The translations under genes and the position numbers were made by a program. This document shows positions 45,566-54,592 of a DNA stretch of 64,000 nucleotides, piece by piece; position 1 is the first letter of the stretch; the number at the start of each line of letters is the position of its first letter. Origin of the DNA: Thermotalea metallivorans (lineage in GTDB: Bacteria; Bacillota; Clostridia; Peptostreptococcales; Thermotaleaceae); contig NZ_LOEE01000030.1 in NCBI RefSeq assembly GCF_001562415.1, positions 96,936-160,935 of the forward strand, given 5' to 3'. Under the pieces are notes generated by a model, which saw only the letters and a program-made list of their open reading frames with translations, was not told where the DNA came from and made no database searches.

Positions 45566-47182
45566 TTGAAAATTAAACATATTGATGGGATATTGCTTAA
45601 GAAAATGATTATGCAAGCAAAAAATTCACTGGAAGCAAATAAAAATACAGTGGATTCCTTAAATGTTTTCCCTGTTCCGGACGGTGATACAGGCACCAAT
45701 ATGGCTTTAACAATGAATGCAGCAGCAAAGGAAGTGCAAAATGTGAAGTACATTAAGATTGAAGATATTGCAGAAGCTGCTGCGAACGGGTCCTTGATGG
45801 GGGCAAGGGGAAACTCGGGCGTTATTTTATCCCAATTGTTTAGAGGATTTGCGAAAGGGTGCAAGGGAAAGGAGAAGCTCACCACGGCGGATATAGCCTT
45901 GGCATTGAAAAATGCATCGGATACTGCTTATAAGGCTGTGATGAAACCTATTGAGGGAACGATTTTAACCGTTGCCAGAGAGATAGGGGAGAAAGCAGTT
46001 GAACTTTCAAAGCGGGAAGATGATATGGAGAAATTTCTGGAAAACGTTATCGTACATGCCGAGGGCGTTTTAATGAAAACACCGGACATGCTAAAAGTTT
46101 TAAAACAAGCGGGTGTAGTAGATGCGGGCGGTAAAGGACTCATATTTATTATGAAGGGATTTTATGAAGCTGTGGCCAATAAGGAAACAGTTGTGGAAAT
46201 CCCAGAAAATGTACAAGTCATAGAGCATGAAGGCATCGAGGAGCAAGGAGAAATTCATTTTGGCTACTGCACAGAATTTATTATCAGAGGAAAAAACATT
46301 GAAATTGAAAATTTCAAAGAGGCCATAGGCAGTTACGGGGATTGCATGCTGGTTGTAGGAGATGAAAATTTAGTAAAGGTTCATATACATACCAATCATC
46401 CGGGAGAAATCATCGAAAAAGGCTTGCAACTGGGAGAATTAATCAATATTAAGATTGATAACATGAGACATCAGCATCAGAACAGAATATTTGAAGGAGA
46501 AAATGCCCACGAAACCTCAACAGTAAAGGAATATGGCATGATCGCCGTAACCATGGGAAAAGGATTAACAGATATTTTTAAAGATTTGAATGTGGATGAG
46601 ATTATTGTCGGGGGGCAAACCATGAACCCCAGTACAGAGGATATTAAAAAAGCCATTGATCGGATATCAGCTCAAAATATTTTTATATTTCCCAACAACA
46701 GCAATATCATTATGGCAGCAAATCAAGCCAAGGAATTGAGTGAAAAAAATATTATCGTCATTCCTACGAGGACGGTACCCCAGGGAATTGCTGCAGTATT
46801 GGCCTTTAACGCCGAGGAAGGCATTGAAGAGAACAGAGAAGCCATGACCAAGGCCATAAACAGCGTGAAAACAGGGCAGGTAACCTATTCTGTCAGGGAT
46901 ACCCATTGGAATGACATTGAAATTAAAAAAGGCAATATTTTAGGTATGCAGGACGGGGAAATCAAAAGGGTAGGCACCCACGTGGATGAAGTATCATTCA
47001 TGCTTTTAAAAGATATGATTTCAGAAGATGCAGAAATGCTTACAATTTTTTATGGAGAAGATATTGATGGGAACAGGGCACAGCAACTTGCTGATAAGGT
47101 TGCGGAAATGTATGAGGACGTTGAAATAGAAGTTTACTATGGTGGCCAGCCGCTATATTATTATATATTTTCTGTAGAATAG
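45566..47182 (+). CDS. fakA: Fatty acid kinase catalytic subunit FakA (YloV, DAK2/DegV-linked)
   Basis: Phosphorylates FakB-bound fatty acid to acyl-phosphate, the substrate of PlsX/PlsY. 538 aa: N-terminal DhaL domain with the nucleotide/Mg motif VPDGDTGTNM and the ARGNSGVILSQLFRGF loop, a middle DAK1-like domain, and a C-terminal DegV-like region ending GGQPLYYYIFSVE. TTG start, AAGGAGG upstream. No fakB (DegV) gene is in the window. Confidence 0.9.
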   Translation: MKIKHIDGILLKKMIMQAKNSLEANKNTVDSLNVFPVPDGDTGTNMALTMNAAAKEVQNVKYIKIEDIAEAAANGSLMGARGNSGVILSQLFRGFAKGCKGKEKLTTADIALALKNASDTAYKAVMKPIEGTILTVAREIGEKAVELSKREDDMEKFLENVIVHAEGVLMKTPDMLKVLKQAGVVDAGGKGLIFIMKGFYEAVANKETVVEIPENVQVIEHEGIEEQGEIHFGYCTEFIIRGKNIEIENFKEAIGSYGDCMLVVGDENLVKVHIHTNHPGEIIEKGLQLGELINIKIDNMRHQHQNRIFEGENAHETSTVKEYGMIAVTMGKGLTDIFKDLNVDEIIVGGQTMNPSTEDIKKAIDRISAQNIFIFPNNSNIIMAANQAKELSEKNIIVIPTRTVPQGIAAVLAFNAEEGIEENREAMTKAINSVKTGQVTYSVRDTHWNDIEIKKGNILGMQDGEIKRVGTHVDEVSFMLLKDMISEDAEMLTIFYGEDIDGNRAQQLADKVAEMYEDVEIEVYYGGQPLYYYIFSVE

Positions 47183-47212
47183 GAAATGGATTCAACCGTT
47201 TCCTATTCTGTT
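47177..47212 (+). terminator. Hairpin after fakA
   Basis: 10-bp stem GAATAGGAAA / TTTCCTATTC containing the fakA stop, followed by TGTTTATG. Weak T-tract; recG starts 24 bp later, so read-through is likely. Confidence 0.55.
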
Positions 47213-47235
47213 TATGGGAAGGGGTGTGAAGAAAA

Positions 47236-49299
47236 GTGGAGGAACTGAAAAAGCCAGTCCAGTTTCTCAAAGGGGTAGGTCCTATCAAATACAAACGATT
47301 TCAAAGATTAGGCATAGACACTGTGGAAGACCTGCTTTATACATTTCCCAGAGAATATGAGGATAGAAGAATTATTAAAAAAATCAGAGAATTGTGTTCT
47401 GATGAAAAGGCTTCTGTAAAAGTGACGGTGTGGGGAAATGTTGAGAAAATATTCATTCGGAAAGGCCTTCATATTTATAAGGTACCGGTGAAGGATGAAA
47501 CAGGTGTTGCCTATGCCATTTTTTACAATGCACCCTTTATTCAAAAATCTTTCCCCGTTGGCAGCACCGTTTATTTAAACGGAAGAATCAAGATTGTCTA
47601 TGGAGAAATGCAAATCCTTCATCCGGATTATGCCTTTGCAAAGGATAAAGAGCATTGTCTATTCGAACGCATTGTGCCTATCTATGGACTGACTGAAGGA
47701 TTATCACAAAATGATTTTATTTCATTACAGCAGCAAATAATCATGAATTCCTTATGCCGTATCACAGAGTATTTACCTTCGAGTACAATGCATAGAAATT
47801 ATCTTTGCGATATTCAATATGCCATAAAAAATATCCATTTTCCTCAATCACCTCGGCATTTGAAGATTGCAAAATACCGGCTGATTTTTGAAGAACTGTT
47901 GATTTTGCAGCTTGGTTTGCTTTTGACAAAGCATAAGTGCATGGAAAAACAGGATGGAATCGTTTTTCGGAAGACACCGGAACTTTATCAGTGGATAGAT
48001 GCTCTGCCCTTTCAATTGACAAATGCCCAAAGACGGGTTTGGAAGGAAATTGAAAATGATATGGAGCAAAAGATAACCATGAATCGTCTGGTTCAAGGAG
48101 ATGTGGGTTCCGGAAAGACCATTATTGCCATGGCAGCTTTATATAAGGCCGTTTTGAGCGGTTATCAGGGTGTACTGATGGCTCCTACAGAAATATTGGC
48201 CGAGCAGCATACACAGGCTGCGAAAGATTTGTTGGAACCCTTCGGGGTGAAAATAGCTTTACTTTCCGGCAGCGTCCAAAAGAAGAAGAAAGCAGAAATT
48301 CTGCAAAGAATCGAGAAGGGGGAAGTTGATATTATCATTGGCACCCATGCATTGATTCAGGACAATGTAGCCTTTTATAATCTAGGGCTTGCCATTACCG
48401 ATGAACAGCACAGATTTGGCGTTCGGCAGAGGGCCATGCTTTCCAATAAGGGCGTCAATCCGGACATATTGGTGATGACGGCTACACCGATTCCTAGAAC
48501 ATTGGCATTGATTCTCTATGGAGATTTGGATATATCGACGATTGATGAATTACCGCCGGGAAGGAAAAAAATTAAAACCATATGCATCCAGGAGGAAAAA
48601 AGGGATGAGGTCTATGATTTTGCCAGGAAGCAGATCTTAGAAGGAAGGCAGGTTTATGTTGTTTGCCCCCTAATTGAAGATTCGGAGAGCATTGAAGCAA
48701 AATCAGCTCTTGAGATTTACGAGGAAATAAGCAATCTTTACTTGAAGGGGTTTTGCGTGGGCCTGCTCCATGGCAAAATGAAATCCAATGAGAAGGAAAC
48801 CATCATGGCTGATTTTAAAAAAGGAAATATCGATGTTTTGGTTTCTACCACTGTCATAGAGGTAGGGGTAAATGTCCCCAATGCCTCTGTCATGATTATC
48901 GAAAACAGCGAGCGATTTGGGCTGGCACAGCTGCATCAGCTTCGAGGCAGGGTTGGACGGGGAGTACATCAGTCCTATTGTATTCTCGTCAATTATAGCA
49001 GAAGTAAAAATTCCAAAGAAAGAATGAAAATCATGGAACAATCGGACAACGGCTTTATGATAGCAGAAAAGGATTTGGAGCTAAGGGGACCCGGCGAATT
49101 CTTTGGGACTAGGCAGCATGGTATACCGGAATTGAGAATCGCCAATTTGTTTCGGCATGTAAAGATTTTAAAACAAGTTCAAGAGGAAGTAAATTTGATT
49201 TTAAAGGAAGATTCCAATTTATCCTTGGAAAAAAATCAGTTATTAAGAAAAAAGTTGATGGAAAAGTTTCAAAACGTTTTCGGCGGAATTAGTTTGTAA
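47236..49299 (+). CDS. recG: ATP-dependent DNA helicase RecG
   Basis: Branch-migrating helicase, 687 aa. The wedge/OB domain occupies about 1-240. Walker A GDVGSGKT, DEQHRFG (DExH box), TATPIPRTLAL, and C-terminal GRVGRGVHQSYC. GTG start with GGGGTGTG upstream. Between yloV and recG, B. subtilis has sdaAB/AA, absent here. Confidence 0.96.
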   Translation: MEELKKPVQFLKGVGPIKYKRFQRLGIDTVEDLLYTFPREYEDRRIIKKIRELCSDEKASVKVTVWGNVEKIFIRKGLHIYKVPVKDETGVAYAIFYNAPFIQKSFPVGSTVYLNGRIKIVYGEMQILHPDYAFAKDKEHCLFERIVPIYGLTEGLSQNDFISLQQQIIMNSLCRITEYLPSSTMHRNYLCDIQYAIKNIHFPQSPRHLKIAKYRLIFEELLILQLGLLLTKHKCMEKQDGIVFRKTPELYQWIDALPFQLTNAQRRVWKEIENDMEQKITMNRLVQGDVGSGKTIIAMAALYKAVLSGYQGVLMAPTEILAEQHTQAAKDLLEPFGVKIALLSGSVQKKKKAEILQRIEKGEVDIIIGTHALIQDNVAFYNLGLAITDEQHRFGVRQRAMLSNKGVNPDILVMTATPIPRTLALILYGDLDISTIDELPPGRKKIKTICIQEEKRDEVYDFARKQILEGRQVYVVCPLIEDSESIEAKSALEIYEEISNLYLKGFCVGLLHGKMKSNEKETIMADFKKGNIDVLVSTTVIEVGVNVPNASVMIIENSERFGLAQLHQLRGRVGRGVHQSYCILVNYSRSKNSKERMKIMEQSDNGFMIAEKDLELRGPGEFFGTRQHGIPELRIANLFRHVKILKQVQEEVNLILKEDSNLSLEKNQLLRKKLMEKFQNVFGGISL

Positions 49300-49440
49300 G
49301 AGACTGCCGTTTATTTTTTATTTTCCGTTAGTTTTTTTATTTGAGGATTGAATTTGTTTACATAACATGAAAAAATTACTAGACTAAAAAAAAAGAAATC
49401 GGTTAAATTAATAATACAAACAACAGGAGGTGAAAAGACG

Positions 49441-49647
49441 ATGGCAAGAAGCACAAACAGAAAAGTAGTTCCAGAAGCAAAAGCAGCATTGGATTCAATG
49501 AAACTTGAAATTGCTGGCGAACTGGGATTAAGCAACTATCAAACAGTTGACAAAGGAAACTTGACAGCCAGACAAAACGGTTATGTAGGCGGATACATGA
49601 CAAAGAGATTAGTTGAAATGGCTGAAAGACAAATGGCAGGTAGATAG
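49441..49647 (+). CDS. Alpha/beta-type small acid-soluble spore protein (SASP)
   Basis: 68-aa DNA-coating protein of the dormant spore. ALDSMKLEIAGELGL (including the E-I-A germination-protease cleavage region) and GYVGGYMTKRLVEMAERQM are the family signatures. AGGAGGTGA precedes the ATG. A possible forespore sigma-G promoter (TGAATTT at 49349, ATTACTA at 49375) is weak. Strong terminator after it, so monocistronic. Confidence 0.95.
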   Translation: MARSTNRKVVPEAKAALDSMKLEIAGELGLSNYQTVDKGNLTARQNGYVGGYMTKRLVEMAERQMAGR

Positions 49648-49657
49648 AAAATCATAT

Positions 49658-49700
49658 AAATAATAAAGAAGAGGTGAAATCATCTCTTCTTTATTATTTA
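49658..49700 (+). terminator. Terminator after the SASP gene
   Basis: Perfect 16-bp stem, left arm AAATAATAAAGAAGAG, 10-nt loop, right arm ending ATTATTT. Confidence 0.9.
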
Positions 49701-49778
49701 TATCTCAAAAAAATTACGGTTTTGCACAGACAGAAATCCTATGTATGATGAAGTCAGATACTCTTTGAACCATTTAAA

Positions 49779-49804
49779 AATACTGGTGAAAAATCACCAG
49801 TATT
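49779..49804 (+). other. Perfect hairpin between SASP and rsmD
   Basis: 11-bp stem AATACTGGTGA / TCACCAGTATT with an A4 loop, no T-tract. The 278-bp gap before rsmD otherwise holds only the promoter listed next; a 72-codon open frame there lacks a ribosome site and runs through the hairpin, so I do not call it. Confidence 0.6.
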
Positions 49805-49922
49805 GGGAGAGGAGAAATGAAGGAAGAGCTATAAGGGGAATGATATTTAATGTGCTTATCTATAATATGTGTATGGATGATAAAGATTATACAAGTCACA
49901 GGTGGAAATCTGCAATATTTTT

Positions 49923-49951
49923 TTGTCTATATTTTACATGTGTGCTAAAAT
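49923..49951 (+). promoter_or_regulatory. Sigma-A promoter of rsmD
   Basis: TTGTCT (49923-49928), 17-bp spacer, TAAAAT (49946-49951), 27 bp before the rsmD start. Confidence 0.65.
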
Positions 49952-49978
49952 ATATTTAACGAAGGGAGAGGGACAGTT

Positions 49979-50533
49979 TTGAGAGTGATCGCCGGACAAT
50001 TGAAGGGAAGGAAATTGAAAGCACCCAATGGCCTGAATACAAGGCCCACAACAGATCGGGTAAAAGAATCAATTTTCAGTATGATTCATCCCTATCTCAT
50101 GGACAGCATGGTTTTAGATTTATTTTCGGGGACAGGAAGCTTAGGGATTGAAGCACTGAGCAGAGGTGCAAAAAAAGCCTATTTTGTAGATCATAATAAA
50201 CAAAGTATTTCTATTATCAAAGAAAATATCTCGAATCTAGGACTTTTGGATCAAAGTGTGATTTTATTCTCCGATGCCATAAAAGCATTAAAAGAACTTG
50301 CCTTAAAAAATGAAAAATTTGATATAATATTCCTAGATCCGCCGTATGCAAAAGGACTGATTATTCCTTGCATACAGGAAATTCAAAATAACCTGCTGTT
50401 GCGGCCTGAGGGCATGATCGTGGTAGAACATGATCCAGAAGATCAATTGCCTGAAATGATAGAAAAACTGCATAAGAGAAAAGATAGACGATATGGAAAT
50501 ACAAACATATCCATCTATTCAGAGGAGGCATAA
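49979..50533 (+). CDS. rsmD: 16S rRNA (guanine-966-N2) methyltransferase RsmD
   Basis: 184 aa with the start [19 protein letters not shown] site [19 protein letters not shown] and catalytic FLDPPYAKG (NPPY-type). TTG start behind GGGAGAGGG. Two bases before coaD, as in the B. subtilis ylbH-coaD order. Confidence 0.95.
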   Translation: MRVIAGQLKGRKLKAPNGLNTRPTTDRVKESIFSMIHPYLMDSMVLDLFSGTGSLGIEALSRGAKKAYFVDHNKQSISIIKENISNLGLLDQSVILFSDAIKALKELALKNEKFDIIFLDPPYAKGLIIPCIQEIQNNLLLRPEGMIVVEHDPEDQLPEMIEKLHKRKDRRYGNTNISIYSEEA

Positions 50534-50535
50534 GC

Positions 50536-51012
50536 ATGAAAATTGCAGTATATCCGGGCAGCTTTGACCCCGTTACCAATGGCCACCTGGATATTATCAA
50601 AAGATCATCAAAGTTATTTGACAAAATTATCGTAGCCGTATTGCATAATCCAAATAAAACGCCTTTCTTTTCTGTTGAAGAAAGATTGGAGTTGCTGCGA
50701 AAGGTGACGGAAGATATTGGGAATATAGAGATTGATTGTTTTTCAGGCCTTCTGGCAGAGTATGTAAGCAAAAAAAATGTGAACAGTATCGTAAAAGGGC
50801 TAAGAGCCGTATCTGACTTTGAATATGAGTTTCAAATGGCTTTAATGAATAGAAAACTGAATCCCGAAGTAGAAACAATTTTTATGATGACGAGCAGTGA
50901 GTACTCCTATTTAAGCTCTAGCCTCGTAAAGGAAGTTTTTAAATTTCATGGTTGTATCAAAGGGTTAGTTCCTGATGAAGTATTGGAAGCGATGAGAAAA
51001 AAAATAAAATGA
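50536..51012 (+). CDS. coaD: Phosphopantetheine adenylyltransferase
   Basis: Fourth step of CoA synthesis. 158 aa with [15 protein letters not shown] (nucleotidyltransferase T/HxGH), [15 protein letters not shown] and [21 protein letters not shown] upstream. Follows rsmD with a 2-bp gap. Confidence 0.96.
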   Translation: MKIAVYPGSFDPVTNGHLDIIKRSSKLFDKIIVAVLHNPNKTPFFSVEERLELLRKVTEDIGNIEIDCFSGLLAEYVSKKNVNSIVKGLRAVSDFEYEFQMALMNRKLNPEVETIFMMTSSEYSYLSSSLVKEVFKFHGCIKGLVPDEVLEAMRKKIK

Positions 51013-51036
51013 TGCTGTCAAATAAGGGGGAATTAT

Positions 51037-51486
51037 ATGAACGTATTAAGGCTGTTGGACGAACTGGAAGATATTATTGAAAGCAGTTCTACCATACCCT
51101 TTGCCGGGAAAATTTTAGTGGATCGAGGGGAAATTTTAGATATTATCAAAGAAATCAGGATTCAATTGCCCGATGAAGTAAAACAGGCCCAGTGGATTAA
51201 AGAAGAACGGCAAAGAATTTTGATTGATGCGCAACAGGAAGCAGAAGCCATCATGAAGGATGCCCGTTTACATATTGAGGAGATGGTAGAAAAAGATGAG
51301 ATTACAAAGCAAGCACAAAAAAGGGCAGAGGAAATTATCGCCCAAGCCCAGGCCCATGCGAAAGAAATTCGCATAGGTGCAAGACAATATGCCGATGAAT
51401 TGTTGGCAGGTCTTGAAGAAAATCTCGATAAGTTAGCGGCTACTATTCAACAGAACAGAAAAGAATTGAAAGGAATGAAGGGATGA
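51037..51486 (+). CDS. Coiled-coil protein resembling F/V-type ATPase peripheral-stalk subunit
   Basis: 149 aa, soluble and mostly one long amphipathic helix from about 60 to 145, rich in A, E, K and Q (AQKRAEEIIAQAQAHAKEIR). N-terminus MNVLRLLDELEDIIESSSTIPFAGK has the leucine-rich pattern seen in a clostridial family usually labelled 'ATPase', found between coaD and ylbJ. Similarity to ATPase subunits or DivIVA is probably only coiled-coil composition; function unknown. AAGGGGGA before the ATG. Confidence 0.7.
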   Translation: MNVLRLLDELEDIIESSSTIPFAGKILVDRGEILDIIKEIRIQLPDEVKQAQWIKEERQRILIDAQQEAEAIMKDARLHIEEMVEKDEITKQAQKRAEEIIAQAQAHAKEIRIGARQYADELLAGLEENLDKLAATIQQNRKELKGMKG

Positions 51487-51542
51487 TTCATAGGCTTGAT
51501 CTGGAGAATATTATTCATTTTGGCAACTTTTTATTTTACTTA

Positions 51543-51637
51543 AGTTTTGCACTTTTTGCAAAGGATTGATTTCAAGCCATTTGCTATAAAAATAAAAATT
51601 TAGCATTTTCAATAGCTTTATTAAAAAGTGCAAAACT
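51543..51637 (+). repeat. 95-bp element with perfect 15-bp terminal inverted repeats
   Basis: AGTTTTGCACTTTTT (51543) and AAAAAGTGCAAAACT (51623) are exact inverted repeats. Inside, AGCCATTTGCTA and TAGCATTTTCAATAGCT also pair imperfectly. A partial echo, GTTTTGCAC, occurs at 51823. Size and ends suit a MITE or an insertion-sequence scar. The surrounding 440-bp gap (51487-51926) contains no gene I can support. Confidence 0.55.
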
Positions 51638-51892
51638 ATAGAAACTAATATATTGTAATAACGATTTGTTGAATAAAGAAATAATGCTATATCGGGGCAT
51701 TGATGAGGATGACGTTCTAAATGATACTCCACAATGAATTACGTATTTGGGACTTCTAGAGGAGCTGAAAAACCTAAAAAAATAACATTGATGCTAACGT
51801 TGTAATTGTTACTTTAGCGCTGTGTTTTGCACGCTTGTCTTAACAATGAATATTTTTACCATCAAGGTATCTATATCCTGTTTACAGACAAC

Positions 51893-51928
51893 CACCGTTT
51901 CCAAATGGAAGGAACCGGTGCTTTTTTT
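51893..51928 (+). terminator. Plus-strand terminator facing ylbJ
   Basis: CACCG-TTCC / GGAA-CGGTG stem with a one-base mismatch, 8-nt loop, T7 tail overlapping the ylbJ stop codon. Confidence 0.6.
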
Positions 51929-53237
51929 AGTTAAAATGATCTTTACCCTTCATTTTTTTATGGAAAATCTTCGTGCATTTGCTATGAAAGATATGAACGA
52001 ATATAGAGAAGATGATGATTGTAACGGTAATGACGACAAACAGCTCAGAGGAAAACAGAATTTTGTCCTTCCAGGTTCCTATGGCGGAGTGTGCACCAGG
52101 ATGGAGGAAGACAGGCATATTTGCCTGATGGAAACTAAATTGACAGAAAGGAACCAGAAAGAGAGCAAAGACGGCAGACAAAATTGCATGGAGTAGTTTT
52201 GAGCATATGTATATCATTACGCTTACATCTGTACTATGAATCATGCTGGCGGCTTGAGCATGGATGGAAAAGCCGCTCCAAGAGATCATCATTGTGGTAA
52301 TGACGGCCTGCTGCATGAATGATATATTTTGGACTTCAGAGATTAACTTGCAACCAATGGTTATTTCAAAGATGCCGCTGATAATCCCCTGTTGTATATC
52401 CTTGTTGATATGAAAAAATAACCAAATTGGGTGCAGCAAGCTCGATAAAAATGAAATAACCTTCAGAATCGTGAATAGCCTGATAATCACAGAAAACAAA
52501 ATAATAAACCCGCCCACTGCCAACAGTGTTTCTACTGATTCTCTAACGGATTCTCCCAATAATAGACCAAAGGGTTTTTTTTGTCTGGCGGTGGCTCTAG
52601 ACAACTCTTGAAAAGCCGATGAAAAATTCGAGCTTCTTTGTGTTATGTGATTCTTCCCTGGGTCATTGGATGGATAAAACCTAAAAATAATGCCAGTGGC
52701 AATAGCTCCCAGGTAATGGGCCAAAACAATAATCACTCCCAGTTGCAGATTATGGAACATCCCGGCGGAAACAGCCCCAAGCATGAATAAGGGGCCGGAA
52801 GTACTGCAAAAAGATATGATTCTTTGGGCTTCTTCCCTTGTAAAAATACCTTCTTGCCTAAGCTTCGATGCAAGTTTTACTCCTACAGGGTATCCGGAAG
52901 TAAGACTCATGGCCAAAACAAAGGATCCTTCTCCGGGAACATTAAAAACAGGCCGGACCACCGGCTCCAGCAATACCCCTATAAAATGAACAACCCCCAA
53001 ACGAATGAGCAATTCAGCACCGATGAAAAAAGGCAGCAAAGAGGGCAAGACAATATGAAACCATGTATCTACGCCGTTTCTGGCAGATTGCAGGGCTTCT
53101 TTAGGAAAAAAGATGATACTTATCACCAGAAGAAGAACGGTGCAGATTAGGAACAGATGGATTATTTTTTGGAATAGTTCTTTATATTTTGCCTTGAGAA
53201 ATAAAAGGACCAAGACTGCCAGCAAAATCAGTATCAT
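51927..53237 (-). CDS. ylbJ: Sporulation integral membrane protein YlbJ
   Basis: 436 aa with about eight hydrophobic segments and two Gate-domain (nucleoside-recognition) regions; SLTSGYPVGVKLASKL and FCSTSGPLFMLGAVSAGMF are typical. In B. subtilis it is sigma-E controlled and needed for spore cortex formation. ATG is chosen with GAGGGGG upstream on the minus strand; the TTG further out overlaps that site. It is inverted relative to coaD, whereas B. subtilis has coaD and ylbJ in the same direction. Confidence 0.93.
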   Translation of the reverse strand: MILILLAVLVLLFLKAKYKELFQKIIHLFLICTVLLLVISIIFFPKEALQSARNGVDTWFHIVLPSLLPFFIGAELLIRLGVVHFIGVLLEPVVRPVFNVPGEGSFVLAMSLTSGYPVGVKLASKLRQEGIFTREEAQRIISFCSTSGPLFMLGAVSAGMFHNLQLGVIIVLAHYLGAIATGIIFRFYPSNDPGKNHITQRSSNFSSAFQELSRATARQKKPFGLLLGESVRESVETLLAVGGFIILFSVIIRLFTILKVISFLSSLLHPIWLFFHINKDIQQGIISGIFEITIGCKLISEVQNISFMQQAVITTMMISWSGFSIHAQAASMIHSTDVSVMIYICSKLLHAILSAVFALFLVPFCQFSFHQANMPVFLHPGAHSAIGTWKDKILFSSELFVVITVTIIIFSIFVHIFHSKCTKIFHKKMKGKDHFN

Positions 53238-53268
53238 ATTTTTCCCCCTCAAAAGTCATATATATGAT

Positions 53269-53297
53269 ATATATATGGATGTAAAGCTCATTTATTC
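53269..53297 (-). promoter_or_regulatory. Candidate sigma-E promoter of ylbJ
   Basis: On the minus strand GAATAAA (53297-53291), 13-bp spacer, CATATATAT (53277-53269). The -10 is identical to that proposed for spoIVA. Inferred. Confidence 0.45.
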
Positions 53298-53466
53298 CTG
53301 GAGGTACTGGCTATAAAAAATTTTAGGTTACAAATATCGTGGGTCATTCCCAAAAAAGTGGGTATAATATAAAAGTACAATTCTAAAATTCAATCGAATA
53401 GTAAAACAACGCTAAGTTTGATTTATGCCCTTATGAGGATAAACTTTTTATGTAGCAAATGTTTTG

Positions 53467-53555
53467 TTGCCAGTTACCAGTCATCAAGTCACCAGTACTG
53501 GCAGCCGGTAACTGATAACTGGCGACGAACTGCTATTCAAGAAATATAACTTTTT
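53467..53555 (+). repeat. Dispersed palindromic repeat, copy 2
   Basis: Core 53488-53555 is the near-identical partner (66/68) of the element before rluD. Here the left side carries an extra ~15 bp (GTTACCAGTCATCAA) between GTTGCCA and the core. The rest of the 380-bp gap between ylbJ and the ZIP gene has a TATAAT at 53363-53368 with no clear -35 and nothing else I can support. Confidence 0.8.
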
Positions 53556-53621
53556 GGATGAATAAAACTCCAAAGTTGTATATCTGTATATCATCATAAA
53601 ATAATAGGGGGAAAAGATAGA

Positions 53622-54434
53622 ATGATACAATGGTTCGCACAGCAAAATCCGATAATTCAAGCATTATTGGCAACCCTTTTTACCTGGTTCGTAACTGCTC
53701 TGGGATCTGCTTTGGTTTTTTTGTTTAAATCCATCCATAGAAAGGTTTTGGATGGAATGTTGGGATTTGCAGCGGGGGTTATGATTGCTGCCAGTTATTG
53801 GTCTCTGCTGGCACCTGCTATTGAAATGGCTCAAGATGGGAATATACCTCCATGGATACCGGCAGTGGCGGGATTTTTAGCCGGAGGTTTTTTTCTTTGG
53901 CTGGTCGATAAATTGTTGCCCCACCTTCATGCCGGATTGCCCATGTCGGAAGCGGAAGGAATCAAGACAGGCTGGCAGAGAAGCGTGCTATTGATCCTTG
54001 CCATTACCTTACACAATATACCGGAAGGTTTAGCCGTAGGTGTAGCCTTTGGGGCTTTGGCTGTAAACCTGCCATCGGCTTCCTTGGCCGGAGCTGTTGC
54101 TTTGGCCTTGGGAATCGGTATACAGAATTTTCCTGAGGGGGCAGCCGTATCAATTCCGTTGCGTAGGGAAGGATTTTCCAGATGGAAAAGTTTTGTTTAC
54201 GGTCAAGCGTCGGGGGTTGTTGAGCCAATGGCTGGAGTCATAGGGGCTGCTGCTGTGGTGGCAATGAAGCCTATACTTCCATATGCTTTGTCCTTTGCGG
54301 CAGGGGCAATGATTTTTGTTGTCGTTGAAGAATTGATACCGGAATCACAACAAGAGAAAAACACGGATATTTCTACCATAGGAACTATGCTTGGGTTTGC
54401 GGTAATGATGGTATTGGATGTAGCTTTAGGGTGA
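53622..54434 (+). CDS. ZIP family divalent metal transporter
   Basis: 270 aa, eight hydrophobic helices. The metal-transport motifs of TM4 and TM5 are [11 protein letters not shown] and [14 protein letters not shown]2 region has [10 protein letters not shown]. Resembles ZupT/GufA-type importers or exporters of zinc and iron; the direction and metal cannot be read from sequence. GGGGG lies upstream of the ATG. It interrupts the ylbJ-tmcAL neighbourhood and has the dispersed repeat in front. No Fur/Zur operator was recognised. Confidence 0.9.
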   Translation: MIQWFAQQNPIIQALLATLFTWFVTALGSALVFLFKSIHRKVLDGMLGFAAGVMIAASYWSLLAPAIEMAQDGNIPPWIPAVAGFLAGGFFLWLVDKLLPHLHAGLPMSEAEGIKTGWQRSVLLILAITLHNIPEGLAVGVAFGALAVNLPSASLAGAVALALGIGIQNFPEGAAVSIPLRREGFSRWKSFVYGQASGVVEPMAGVIGAAAVVAMKPILPYALSFAAGAMIFVVVEELIPESQQEKNTDISTIGTMLGFAVMMVLDVALG

Positions 54435-54592
54435 TTGGCTGATGAGCATCTGATTTTAAATTTCCTGGGAAATGGCATAATTTCAACATATTTCAACATT
54501 TTGCATAGGGCAGACCGGAACAAAAAGAAAAAAGTCGAATTGTATATAAAGGGAAGAAGGGAGCATTCTCAATAAAAGTTGTTGTCGCTTCC

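Noticed and set aside
49741..49959. 72-codon open frame between SASP and rsmD
   Set aside because: No ribosome binding site, passes through a perfect hairpin and a promoter, composition unlike a protein.
51640..51800. Decayed transposase near the 95-bp element
   Set aside because: Short frames such as YRGIDEDDVLNDTP are broken by stops and match no family I can name.
51822..52196. Plus-strand open frame of 124 codons
   Set aside because: Mostly antisense to ylbJ, no ribosome site and no recognisable protein pattern.
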